Shown here piece after piece: positions 16,303 to 23,099 of a DNA stretch of 28,424 nucleotides. Each line of letters starts with the position of its first letter. Positions within the stretch are counted from its first letter, which is position 1. The translations under genes and the position numbers were made by a program. Under the pieces are notes generated by a model that worked only from the letters and a program-made list of their open reading frames with translations, was not told the DNA's origin and did not search any database. Source of the DNA: Geminicoccaceae bacterium (GTDB lineage Bacteria > Pseudomonadota > Alphaproteobacteria > Geminicoccales > Geminicoccaceae); contig JAGREZ010000078.1 of the NCBI GenBank assembly GCA_020446285.1, positions 1-28,424 of the forward strand, given 5' to 3'.

Positions 16303-16318
16303 TTAACCGATTGCTAAC
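16303..16318 (+). promoter_or_regulatory. Near-consensus CtrA-type box
   Basis: TTAA-N7-CTAAC, one base from the alphaproteobacterial CtrA consensus TTAA-N7-TTAAC, 67-82 bases upstream of the helical-repeat gene start. The rest of the gap from 16164 to 16384 shows no other signal I can support. Confidence 0.4.
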
Positions 16319-16384
16319 CCTTTCGCGAGAAAGTTCGGGCATCGGGGGCCGCTTGTCGGCCTGTCACCGCTCTCGGGGCCAGCC

Positions 16385-17233
16385 ATGCTTCAAACCGCCG
16401 ACGAAACCCGGACGCCGGAAAACCTGTCCCGGCTTGCGCTTCGCATAGCCGAGCGCGGCCAGATCACGCCGCGGGATGTGCTTGCCATGCGACAGGGGCT
16501 ATATGCGGACGGGGTGATCCGGCGTGTCGAGGCGGAGACGCTATTTGCGCTCGAGCATGCGATCGTCAAGCGGCATCCGGCCTGGGATGAGTTGTATGTC
16601 GAGGCACTGACCGACTATTTTCGCGAAGGGCGTGATGATTTCTCGCTGACTGATGAGGATGTTGCCTTTCTCAAGAAGGGCATTCTCGCCAACGGCGCCA
16701 TCGCCGATCCGACCGAACTCCGCCTCCTTCTCAACATCCTGTTTCAGGCACGCTCCTGCCCGGAGGAGCTCCATGATTTCACTCGCGCGGCGGTTGCGCA
16801 CAGCGTCAGGACCAGCAATACCGCGATGTACGGTGAAGGTGCGAGGACCGCGGGTGCGGTCGACCGGCATGACGTCGAGGCCATCCGCAGGCTGGTCTAC
16901 GGACATGCCGGCAAGGACGGAATGAGGATCTCCGAGTGCGAGGCGTGCTGGCTGATCGAAATCGACCATGCCACCGACGGCGCTGCCAATGATACCGCCT
17001 GGCGCGATCTCTTCATCAAGGCCGTCGCGATGCATCTCCTCCTTGCTGGCCCGTCCCCCGATTGCATCGATGTCGCAAAGGTCGAGTGGCTCGAGCGGAA
17101 TCTGCTCGCTGGCGGAACCCTGACGGCCAATGGCGAGGCACTTCTCTCCTATCTGCGTGCCGAGGCAGCCAACATCCACGACACGTTCAACCACCTCCAC
17201 TCGGTTCGCGTCCCTGTGCAACCACCAGCCTGA
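16385..17233 (+). CDS. Conserved-type protein of four helical repeats
   Basis: I do not recognise a named family with certainty. The 282-residue product has no signal peptide or membrane segment. It is built from four repeats of about 55-65 residues, roughly 27-79, 88-141, 159-219 and 228-272. Each opens with a D-V-x-x-L/I pattern, then a G-x-I or G-x-L turn and a helix rich in Glu and Leu; repeats 1 and 3 also share a W-D/R-x-L segment (PAWDELYVEALTDYF and TAWRDLFIKAVAMHL). The third and first repeats are the most alike. This suggests a TerB-like or EF-hand-like all-helical scaffold. It sits alone after the NdmE-like gene, 221 bases downstream, with a near-consensus CtrA site before it. Confidence 0.8.
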   Translation: MLQTADETRTPENLSRLALRIAERGQITPRDVLAMRQGLYADGVIRRVEAETLFALEHAIVKRHPAWDELYVEALTDYFREGRDDFSLTDEDVAFLKKGILANGAIADPTELRLLLNILFQARSCPEELHDFTRAAVAHSVRTSNTAMYGEGARTAGAVDRHDVEAIRRLVYGHAGKDGMRISECEACWLIEIDHATDGAANDTAWRDLFIKAVAMHLLLAGPSPDCIDVAKVEWLERNLLAGGTLTANGEALLSYLRAEAANIHDTFNHLHSVRVPVQPPA

Positions 17234-17261
17234 ACACAGCGCGGCCGGGGTTCCTTCGTCC

Positions 17262-17440
17262 CCCACCGGTGAGGTTTCCCTTGCGCCTGCACGAGGTCTT
17301 CGTGAAGCCAGTCTTCTCCGGTGTTTGAACGAAGCGCTCCATGAAAATACTGTCCATGCAGCAGCAGCGGCCATCCATCGAGATCTCGACATCAGCAGCG
17401 AGAAGTGAGCGTTCTGCCAGAACTGTAAAATTTGCGCATC
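17262..17440 (-). pseudogene. IS3-family transposase (orfB) remnant
   Basis: On the minus strand the frame reads ANFTVLAERSLLAADV and then ISMDGRCCCMDSIFMERF. This matches the integrase-core block of IS3-family OrfB, typically QFTS...ISMDGRGRxxDNIFIERLWRSLKYE. After MERF the match continues only in another frame (RS-NTGEDWLHEDL against RSLKYEDVYLHE), so a frameshift is present. No start, no DDE N-terminal part and no terminal repeats were found. It is a decayed fragment lying just upstream of the zeta toxin pair and may overlap its promoter. Confidence 0.55.
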
Positions 17441-17465
17441 GTGTCCGATATGGTATCACAGGAAC

Positions 17466-17669
17466 ATGAGTGAAAAGCGCATCAATCTGAACGTTCCATC
17501 CTGCGAGCCGACCGACGGGGATTTCGAGCGTCTCTTCCGTGCGGTTGGTGATGATGTCCGGGCCGAGAGTGCTCGCCTCCATGGAGCGAATGGCAGCCCT
17601 GCCGGGCAGCAGGGTGAACGAGGAAAGCAGGGTCCGCATTTGCCAGGATCGAGCTTCGACAAATCCTGA
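17466..17669 (+). CDS. Small ORF before zeta toxin, candidate antitoxin
   Basis: A 67-residue frame starting MSEKRINLNVPSCEPTDG. Its stop TGA shares a base with the ATG of the zeta-like toxin (TGATG at 17667-17671), the tight coupling typical of toxin-antitoxin pairs. The first half is acidic and could fold; the second half is Gly, Gln and Ser rich and looks disordered, a common antitoxin trait. I do not recognise an epsilon-type or other named antitoxin. A small GATA-TGG-TATC palindrome lies 9-19 bases before the ATG and could be an autoregulatory site. Possible -35 TTGCGC and -10 TATCAC boxes would place the RNA start near the ATG, which is speculative. Confidence 0.55.
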   Translation: MSEKRINLNVPSCEPTDGDFERLFRAVGDDVRAESARLHGANGSPAGQQGERGKQGPHLPGSSFDKS

Positions 17670-18322
17670 TGACCGAGGCGCCGAGACCGGTCATGTCCGT
17701 CATTGCCGGGCCCAACGGATCCGGGAAGACCACTCTGGCAAAAAAGCTCCTCGGCCATGGCTGGACGCGCGGTGCCGCCTACATCAATGCCGATGAGATC
17801 GCCCGAGACCGTTTCGGCGACTGGAATTCTGCGCGCGCCGTGTTGCAGGCTGCCGAATATGCCGACGAATTGCGCACAACCTGTCTCGGAAATGGCGAGA
17901 ACTTTGCCTATGAGACGGTCTTCTCGACACAAAAGCGGATCGACGATCTGACGCGGGCGCAGAATGCCGGATTCTTCATACGCTTTTTCTTTGTCGCCAC
18001 GGCCGATCCCTCCATCAACATTGCGCGCGTGATACGCCGCGTGCAATCCGGCGGGCATGATGTTCCAAAGGAAAAGATCGTCGAGCGCTATCACCGCTCC
18101 GTCGCCAATCTCCTGCGCGCCCTGCGGATCGCTGACCGGGCCTATGTCATTGACAACTCCGCCGACGACTGTGATCCGCAGATGCTCTATCGAACCATGT
18201 CGGGCCGTATCAGGAGCAGGTACGGTGATGAATTGCCAAACTGGTCGAATGCCGCCTTCTCCGTACTGCCCCGCGACGACGCGGCACCGGGAGCCCTGTC
18301 GCCTGGATCCGGACCGTCCTGA
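17669..18322 (+). CDS. Zeta toxin-family P-loop kinase
   Basis: A 217-residue protein of the zeta toxin/COG4185 group. The Walker A motif AGPNGSGKTT lies at residues 13-22. The INADEIA segment (D42) supplies the conserved acid of the zeta active site. ETVFST and the arginine-rich RVIRRVQSGGHDVPKEKIVERYHRS block are typical of this branch. Characterised zeta toxins phosphorylate UDP-N-acetylglucosamine or related sugar nucleotides and so block wall synthesis; whether this branch does so is not known. The ATG overlaps the stop of the 67-residue upstream frame. The C-terminal ~25 residues are Pro, Gly and Ser rich and probably not part of the fold. Confidence 0.85.
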   Translation: MTEAPRPVMSVIAGPNGSGKTTLAKKLLGHGWTRGAAYINADEIARDRFGDWNSARAVLQAAEYADELRTTCLGNGENFAYETVFSTQKRIDDLTRAQNAGFFIRFFFVATADPSINIARVIRRVQSGGHDVPKEKIVERYHRSVANLLRALRIADRAYVIDNSADDCDPQMLYRTMSGRIRSRYGDELPNWSNAAFSVLPRDDAAPGALSPGSGPS

Positions 18323-18332
18323 CACGGACAGC

Positions 18333-18364
18333 GATCAGAGACGCCGATCCGGCAGAGTCTGATC
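18333..18364. terminator. Hairpin between convergent zeta and padR genes
   Basis: GATCAGA (18333-18339) pairs perfectly with TCTGATC (18358-18364), and an inner GCC/GGC can extend the stem. It fills the 48-base gap between the convergent stops at 18322 and 18371, where a bidirectional terminator is expected. There is no clear T tract on either strand. Confidence 0.35.
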
Positions 18365-18370
18365 CTGCAA

Positions 18371-18931
18371 TCAGGCAAACGGCGATCCGGCGTCGGGAAG
18401 ACCGGATATCTCGGCAATGCAAGCCTCGATCCATGCGATCATCATCCGTTCACGCCGGCGCGCGAAATCCAGGGTCAGGCCGCCGAACACGATCTGGCGC
18501 CGCATCTCGTCGCTGGTGGCCTCGGGTATTTCAAGCGTGTCGAAATAGTCCCTCTGCCGGACATGTTGGTCAAGCCGCGCCTGCAGCATCGCCAGCACCT
18601 GATCGCGGCTCAACAGGCGGGCGAAGTAGAGCTGCACCAGAAAGTCGTCGCGCTGCACCGCGACGGGTCGATCCTGCGCCAGCCAGGCTACCAGCGCCGT
18701 GCGGCCAGCTTCGGTGATCGCATACAACCGGCTTTTCGGGCGTGTGTCGCTGGCCACGATATGGCCTTCCACCTCGCCCGAGCGTTCCAGGCTTTGCAGG
18801 GTTCGGTAGATCTGCGACTGATCCGCAGGCCAGAAATGGGCGACCGAGCGGTCGAAATAGCGCGTTTTCAGTGTGTAGCCGGACATCGGCTCAAAGGTCA
18901 GCAGACCGAGTATCGCAAAATGCAGGGACAT
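18371..18931 (-). CDS. PadR-family transcriptional regulator
   Basis: A 186-residue dimeric winged-helix repressor. The N-terminal domain (residues 1-85) starts MSLHFAILGLLTFEPMSGYTL and contains the DQSQIYRTLQSLERSGEVEG recognition region and the YAITEAGRTALVAWL wing. The C-terminal part is the Vir-type coiled helix domain (DFLVQLYFARLLSRDQVLAML). PadR proteins usually sense phenolics or drugs and repress a neighbouring gene. Here it is divergent from a small membrane protein gene, separated by only 76 bases, which is the usual arrangement for its target and for autoregulation. Confidence 0.9.
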   Translation of the reverse strand: MSLHFAILGLLTFEPMSGYTLKTRYFDRSVAHFWPADQSQIYRTLQSLERSGEVEGHIVASDTRPKSRLYAITEAGRTALVAWLAQDRPVAVQRDDFLVQLYFARLLSRDQVLAMLQARLDQHVRQRDYFDTLEIPEATSDEMRRQIVFGGLTLDFARRRERMMIAWIEACIAEISGLPDAGSPFA

Positions 18932-18959
18932 GGCGTTCCGATCATGCTGGACAAGTCAT

Positions 18960-18994
18960 ATAAGATATGTCCTATATTGGATATCGTCTCTTAT
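18960..18994. promoter_or_regulatory. Divergent promoter region with inverted repeats
   Basis: The AT-rich 76-base region between padR and the DUF4386-like gene holds GATAT-N12-ATATC (18964-18985) and ATAAGA/TCTTAT (18960-18965 and 18989-18994). TATATT at 18973 could be a plus-strand -10. These are plausible PadR operators; the two repeats are not centred on the same point. Confidence 0.35.
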
Positions 18995-19007
18995 TTTGGG
19001 TGCTATC

Positions 19008-19559
19008 ATGAATTCCGACATGTTTGCCAGGCTTTCCGGGGTGATGCTGTGTCTTGCCGGTGCGGCCTATATCGCCGACACGGTTCTTGACGCGCTTGCG
19101 CCGCAGATCAGCCCCGGTCTGGGGGTGCTCGTCCCGGTCTTCGGACTGGTCGGTTTCCCCGGCTTCTGGTTGTCGTTGCGAAGCCGGACCGCCATCGCCC
19201 TTGCGGCCTATCTGCTGGGTATGCTCGGGCTGGCGGGACTGGTTGTTGTGACCTTTCTGGGGAATCAGGTATTTCCCGATCTCACGCCGCAAATCGCGGG
19301 AGAGGCCGCTGCCGTGGCCGGCCCATGGTTCCTCGTGGTCGGCGTAACCTTCCTTCTTTCGGCATTTCTTCTGCTCCGGGTCTGCTGGACTGCGGGCTTG
19401 GCCAATCGTATCGGGGCGTTCCTCTATGCCGTTGGCGCAATCCCGGTGTCGCTGCCTCCCCTGATGCCGGACGAGCTGGTTGCGTTCGGCGGGGTCACCG
19501 TCGGTGTGGCATTGCTGGTCTGGGGTGGTTGTTCGATGCGCGCACAATCAATGCAGTGA
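19008..19559 (+). CDS. DUF4386-like small membrane protein
   Basis: A 183-residue protein with about six hydrophobic segments: near residues 8-27, 37-55, 63-86, 105-126, 133-152 and 158-175. The opening MNSDMFARLSGVMLCLAGAAYIADTVLD resembles the DUF4386 group, whose function is not known. The ATG at 19008 is chosen because it begins at the first membrane helix and lies just after the divergent promoter region; upstream in-frame codons would run through that promoter. Its neighbour is the divergent PadR regulator, its likely controller. It converges on the citryl-CoA lyase-like gene. Confidence 0.75.
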   Translation: MNSDMFARLSGVMLCLAGAAYIADTVLDALAPQISPGLGVLVPVFGLVGFPGFWLSLRSRTAIALAAYLLGMLGLAGLVVVTFLGNQVFPDLTPQIAGEAAAVAGPWFLVVGVTFLLSAFLLLRVCWTAGLANRIGAFLYAVGAIPVSLPPLMPDELVAFGGVTVGVALLVWGGCSMRAQSMQ

Positions 19560-19600
19560 GACAATTGGCGCGCATCTCGGACGGCTGGGCGTTTTCCCTT

Positions 19601-20407
19601 TCATGCGGGATCCGACAGCTGGCGTTCCGGGGGGCCGTCATAGGTCCAGATGAGGTTGCGTGGGATGGGCCCCTTGTTGCGGCCGCCCTGCTGCATCTGT
19701 TCGAAGGCATGCGCCATCGCCCCGACCGAGCGCGAGAGGACGAAGAGGCCGCGGCAGAGTTCCGGCGGAAAGCCGAGTTCGGCATAGATGACGGCCGTGG
19801 CGCCATCTATGTTCATCGGAATCCGTCTGCCCTTGCGCCGTTCGATCGCTGCCTCGACGGCTTCGGCGATATCGGCGTGGCGGCCGCTGACCGTGCCCTT
19901 CGCCGCATGATCGCGAACGACCTGCATCAGCCTCGGCGCACGCGGATCGACCGGATGGAAACGGTGGCCGAAGCCCGGCACATAGCGTTCGCGTTCGAGC
20001 GCCTCCCCGACGGCCTCCTCGAACCCGGCACCTGTATCGATCCGGGCGGCGATCGCATTGTAGAGCGACACCGCCTGTTCTCCGGCACCGCCATGAACGT
20101 CGCCGAGCACGTTGATCGCCGAGGCCATGGCATTGTTGATGCCCACACCGCAGGTCATGGCCATGCGGGCGATGGCGATGGACGGGGCCTGGGGGCCGTG
20201 ATCGACGGCGGCCATCAGGGCCGTACCGAGCAGGTCGGCTTCGCCGTCTGTGGGAAGTTCGCCCTTGAGCATCAGCCAGATCATCGCGGGAAAAGAGATG
20301 CGGCCGATCAGCTCCTCGATCGCATAGCCATGGTAGCGGATCATGCCCGGCTGCATCTCGATGATGGAGGTGCGCCACCAGTCCTCGCTTGCAGAGTTCC
20401 CGCTCAT
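19601..20407 (-). CDS. Citryl-CoA lyase-like protein (citrate synthase fold)
   Basis: A 268-residue member of the citrate synthase superfamily in the short form typical of citryl-CoA lyase and the ATP-citrate lyase C-terminal domain. The catalytic triad is present: H105 in GDVHGGAGE, H148 in VPGFGHRF followed by DPRAPRL, and D201 in NIDGATAVIYAELG. In this branch the enzyme cleaves citryl-CoA, or a homologue, to acetyl-CoA and oxaloacetate rather than condensing them. Its ATG overlaps the stop of the CoA-transferase gene (ATGA at 20404-20407), so the two are made together; the transferase may supply the CoA ester. Substrate could be another 3-hydroxy-3-carboxy acyl-CoA. Confidence 0.85.
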   Translation of the reverse strand: MSGNSASEDWWRTSIIEMQPGMIRYHGYAIEELIGRISFPAMIWLMLKGELPTDGEADLLGTALMAAVDHGPQAPSIAIARMAMTCGVGINNAMASAINVLGDVHGGAGEQAVSLYNAIAARIDTGAGFEEAVGEALERERYVPGFGHRFHPVDPRAPRLMQVVRDHAAKGTVSGRHADIAEAVEAAIERRKGRRIPMNIDGATAVIYAELGFPPELCRGLFVLSRSVGAMAHAFEQMQQGGRNKGPIPRNLIWTYDGPPERQLSDPA

Positions 20408-21606
20408 ATCGCACCCTCCTTGCGCAATGCCCCGATTTCCTCCGGTGTGTATCCCAGTTCGCGGAGGATGTCGTCGGTATCCGCGCCGAGTTCGGGTGGC
20501 GGTGTCGCCGGTGCCGGATCACCCGATTGCAAACGGAAGCCGGCGCGCACCACCTTCACCTCGCGGTCCACGCCCGGAACGTGTCCGAACGTGCGGACGA
20601 GACCCCGTTCCCGGACCTGCGGATGTTCAAGGATTTCCGGCACGCTCAGGACTTCGCCCGCGGGCACGCCGGCGGCGTTGAGGATCGACGACCATTCGAT
20701 GGCACTCCTCGATTCAAGCCCCTCCTCGATCCGCCGGCGCAGGGCGATACGATGCTGTTTGCGACTCTCGCGGCCGGCATAGTCGGGATTGGCGATCAGT
20801 TCCTCGCGGCCGATCAGGCGGCAGAGGGTCTCGAACTGGCTCTGGCGATTGGCGGAGATGTTGAGAAGGCCGTCGCCGGTACGGAAGGTGCCCGAGGGCG
20901 CTGCGGTCATGTTCTCGTTGCCCATCGGTTCGGCCCGCCGGCCGGCGATGAGCCAGTTGGAGACCGCCCAGCCCATCGCGACGAGCGTGCTCTCGAGCAT
21001 CGAGACATCGATGGTCTCGCCGATGCCCGTCGAACGGGCGCGCACCAGTGCGGCCGAAATGGCGAAGGCCGCGGTGATGCCGCCCATCGTGTCGGCGACC
21101 GGATAACCGACCCGAAGCGGAGCACTCGTTTCATCACCGGTCACGCTCATCACGCCGGCCATGCCCTGAACGATCTGGTCATAGGCGGGATTGCCGGCGA
21201 TGGGACCGTCCTGTCCGAATCCGGAAATGGCGCAGCAGACGAGGGAAGGGCGGATCGAGCGCAGATGAGCGGGATCAAGACCTAGCCTGCGCATGACGCC
21301 GGGGCGGAAGTTCTCGACCACGACATCGGCCGTAGCCACGAGCCGCTCGAAGGCGGCGCGCCCGGCTTTCGTCTTCAGATCGATGGTGATCGACCGCTTG
21401 CCGGCATTCTGGGCGAGGAACGATGCGCCCATCAGGCGGTCGTTGAGGTCCGGATCGGCGCCGAGCTGTCGGGCGAGATCGCCCTGGCCCGGGATCTCGA
21501 CCTTGATGACCTCAGCACCGCACTGGGCGAGCTGGCAGCAACAGAATGGACCTGCCAGAACGTTCGTCAGATCGAGTACGCGGATGCCTTCGAGCAGCGC
21601 GGTCAT
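20404..21606 (-). CDS. Family III (CaiB/BaiF) CoA-transferase
   Basis: A 400-residue CoA-transferase of the CaiB/BaiF (formyl-CoA transferase) family, which moves CoA between carboxylic acids through an aspartyl anhydride. The N-terminal Rossmann-like start LEGIRVLDLTNVLAGP and the AEVIKVE strand are characteristic. D143 in NPAYDQIVQG aligns with the catalytic Asp, and VVENFRPGVMRRLGLD is typical. The C-terminal PPELGADTDDILRELGYTPEEI is the family ending. An unusual CCC run (residues 22-24) with C29 replaces the common small residues after AGP. It is the first gene of a two-gene operon with the citryl-CoA lyase-like gene. The natural CoA donor and acceptor are unknown. Confidence 0.92.
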   Translation of the reverse strand: MTALLEGIRVLDLTNVLAGPFCCCQLAQCGAEVIKVEIPGQGDLARQLGADPDLNDRLMGASFLAQNAGKRSITIDLKTKAGRAAFERLVATADVVVENFRPGVMRRLGLDPAHLRSIRPSLVCCAISGFGQDGPIAGNPAYDQIVQGMAGVMSVTGDETSAPLRVGYPVADTMGGITAAFAISAALVRARSTGIGETIDVSMLESTLVAMGWAVSNWLIAGRRAEPMGNENMTAAPSGTFRTGDGLLNISANRQSQFETLCRLIGREELIANPDYAGRESRKQHRIALRRRIEEGLESRSAIEWSSILNAAGVPAGEVLSVPEILEHPQVRERGLVRTFGHVPGVDREVKVVRAGFRLQSGDPAPATPPPELGADTDDILRELGYTPEEIGALRKEGAI

Positions 21607-21732
21607 GTCCTGTTTCCCCCGTGTCGGACCCTTTGGCGCACCCGTCCGGCAGCGTTCCTCCCGGTCTGTCCGGACATCACGCCTGCATCGGGACTCCGCC
21701 GGCGGTCTGCCCCTTCGGGGTACGTTCGCGCC

Positions 21733-22548
21733 TCATATCAGGTTTTGCGAGCGAAAGCTCAGATGGCGGCCGGCACCGACGATGATGTGGTCATGGACGA
21801 CCATGTCGAAGAGCTGGAGCGCGTCGGTGACCTTGCGCGTCATCTCGATGTCCGTAGCCGATGGCGACGGGTCTCCGCTCGGATGGTTGTGAACCATGAT
21901 GATCGCGCTGGCGCCGAGCTCGAGCGCCCGCTTCGCCACCTCGCGCGGATAGAGCGGGACATGGTCGATGGTGCCGCGGCCATGCAGTTCGTCGGCGATC
22001 AGCACGTTCTTCTTGTTCAGGAAGAGGATACGGAACTGCTCCTCGCGATGATCGGCCATGAGCGCCTGGCAGTAGCGGACGACCGCGTCGTAGGAGCCGA
22101 TGACCGGCCGGTCGACGATTTCGCGGCGCATCACCTTGACCGTGGTAGCATGCACGAGGCGAAGCAGGGTGCAGATCCTGTAGGACTGGCGTGGCGGCAG
22201 GCCGATGGTTTCATGAACGAGCGCCGGGCTGGCTCCGCAGACCGCCGCGAGATCGCCGAAGCGGTCGAGGAGTATCCGCGCCAGTGTCGCATTGCGCTTC
22301 GAGCTGCCGAGTGCGAAGGCGATAAGGGCTTCGAGCGTGTCGCATTCGCTCAGCGCCTGCTCGCCGTCGCGCTGATAGGAGCGGCGGAGCTTTCGCCAAT
22401 GCTTCCAGTTCGCGCCGCGGTGGACGAGATGGAACGCCGGCTGACAGAAATTGTAGCCTGAGCTATCCTCGGCGAGGCAGGCATCGGGAACGGGCCACTC
22501 ACCGAAGGCCGGATCCACGTCTGCATCCAAAGTGTCAGCCAACAGCAT
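21733..22548 (-). CDS. radC: RadC/JAMM-family protein
   Basis: A 271-residue RadC-family protein with the complete JAMM metal motif: E187, H220-N-H222-PSGD and D233. A helix-hairpin-helix-like part lies before it (GQ... GLPPRQSYRI region, residues 60-135). The usual RadC length is near 225 residues; here an extra N-terminal segment of about 45 residues, with two cysteines and a Trp, precedes the normal core. GAGG eight bases before the ATG supports this longer start. RadC proteins are named for DNA repair, but their biochemical role is unsettled and many are carried by mobile elements. The gene sits beside an AT-rich island and has a promoter with an operator-like palindrome upstream. Confidence 0.9.
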   Translation of the reverse strand: MLLADTLDADVDPAFGEWPVPDACLAEDSSGYNFCQPAFHLVHRGANWKHWRKLRRSYQRDGEQALSECDTLEALIAFALGSSKRNATLARILLDRFGDLAAVCGASPALVHETIGLPPRQSYRICTLLRLVHATTVKVMRREIVDRPVIGSYDAVVRYCQALMADHREEQFRILFLNKKNVLIADELHGRGTIDHVPLYPREVAKRALELGASAIIMVHNHPSGDPSPSATDIEMTRKVTDALQLFDMVVHDHIIVGAGRHLSFRSQNLI

Positions 22549-22595
22549 GAGTCAATCCTCATCAAGCGTCTGTTCATTAGAGCCGGTGCCTGCCC

Positions 22596-22627
22596 ATTTT
22601 ATTATTCAACCAGTGGTTGATTTGCAA
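22596..22627 (-). promoter_or_regulatory. Candidate radC promoter with spacer palindrome
   Basis: On the minus strand TTGCAA (22627-22622) is followed after 17 bases by TAATAA (22604-22599), with TAAAAT overlapping it further on. The spacer is filled by the perfect palindrome TCAACC-AGT-GGTTGA (22606-22620), the position where TetR-type repressors often bind. The start codon is about 50 bases downstream. Confidence 0.4.
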
Positions 22628-22711
22628 CACCTTTCTCGGAGGTCGTCGCGTATTTTTTTTTGTCGAATGTCGAAACTCTCAAAGTGCAAAAAATACCGTC
22701 TTCTCATTTGG

Positions 22712-22790
22712 TTCCCGGAAACGCTCTTCGGCGGAACCGTGAACGGTGGTTCCGGGTTTCCCGTTTCTGGAGATGTCTCCCGGAACGACC
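22712..22790. other. Cluster of competing inverted repeats
   Basis: Three pairings are possible. CCGGAAACG (22715-22723) with CGTTTCTGG (22762-22770) matches at 8 of 9. GGAACC (22733-22738) with GGTTCC (22748-22753) is perfect. GGTGGTTCCGGG (22745-22756) with CCCGGAACGACC (22779-22790) matches at 11 of 12. The third excludes the second, as in attenuators or switches. Which strand is transcribed is not known. Confidence 0.5.
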
Positions 22791-22827
22791 AGGACACTAA
22801 CAAAGTTCGTGGCCTGTTGCAAATATA

Positions 22828-22972
22828 ACAATACCAATTTTGCTCGAAAGGCGCGAAAAAATGTGCGCAATCGCACGTTTGATTGATGACTATCGACAAT
22901 TCGGGAGGAGATTCAAAGAATATTAGCATATTGGTATTAAATTGGATTCTTTTACTCAATTTTTGGTATTGT
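22828..22972. repeat. TTGGTATT repeat set
   Basis: TTGGTATT occurs at 22931-22938 and 22963-22970, 32 bases apart in direct orientation, and inverted at 22830-22837. The inverted copy and the last copy share ten bases (TTGGTATTGT). This may be a regulator's multiple binding site or a worn element end. Confidence 0.35.
22855..22876 (-). terminator. Minus-strand intrinsic terminator-like hairpin
   Basis: On the minus strand GTGCG-ATTG-CGCAC is a perfect 5-bp stem with a four-base loop, followed by ATTTTTTCG. It lies about 310 bases upstream of the radC start, so it would stop transcripts entering from the right or act within a long leader. Confidence 0.45.
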
Positions 22973-23099
22973 GCTTGTCCCGGAACGCGATGGGCGCCTT
23001 CGCCATCTTCCGGATATCGATCGAGAAACTGCCCGCTTGCCTCGGACGGCGGCGCGTGCCATCGGCATCCTTCGTGTTTTGCGGGGAGCCGGGTCGTCG

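Larger units (their letters stand above)
22549..23099. other. Non-coding island, largely AT-rich
   Basis: About 550 bases without a convincing gene between the divergent radC and EamA-family genes. By hand count 22561-22980 is about 44% GC, well below the flanking coding DNA. It holds the radC promoter, a run of nine T (22653-22661), a cluster of competing hairpins (22712-22790), a minus-strand terminator-like hairpin (22855-22876) and repeats of TTGGTATT. The low GC suggests imported DNA or a structured leader. Confidence 0.6.

Noticed and set aside
22606..22959. Minus-strand open frame of 117 codons in the AT-rich island
   Set aside because: It needs a TTG start without a good ribosome site, runs through the terminator-like hairpin at 22855-22876 and the competing repeats, and has no recognisable domain.
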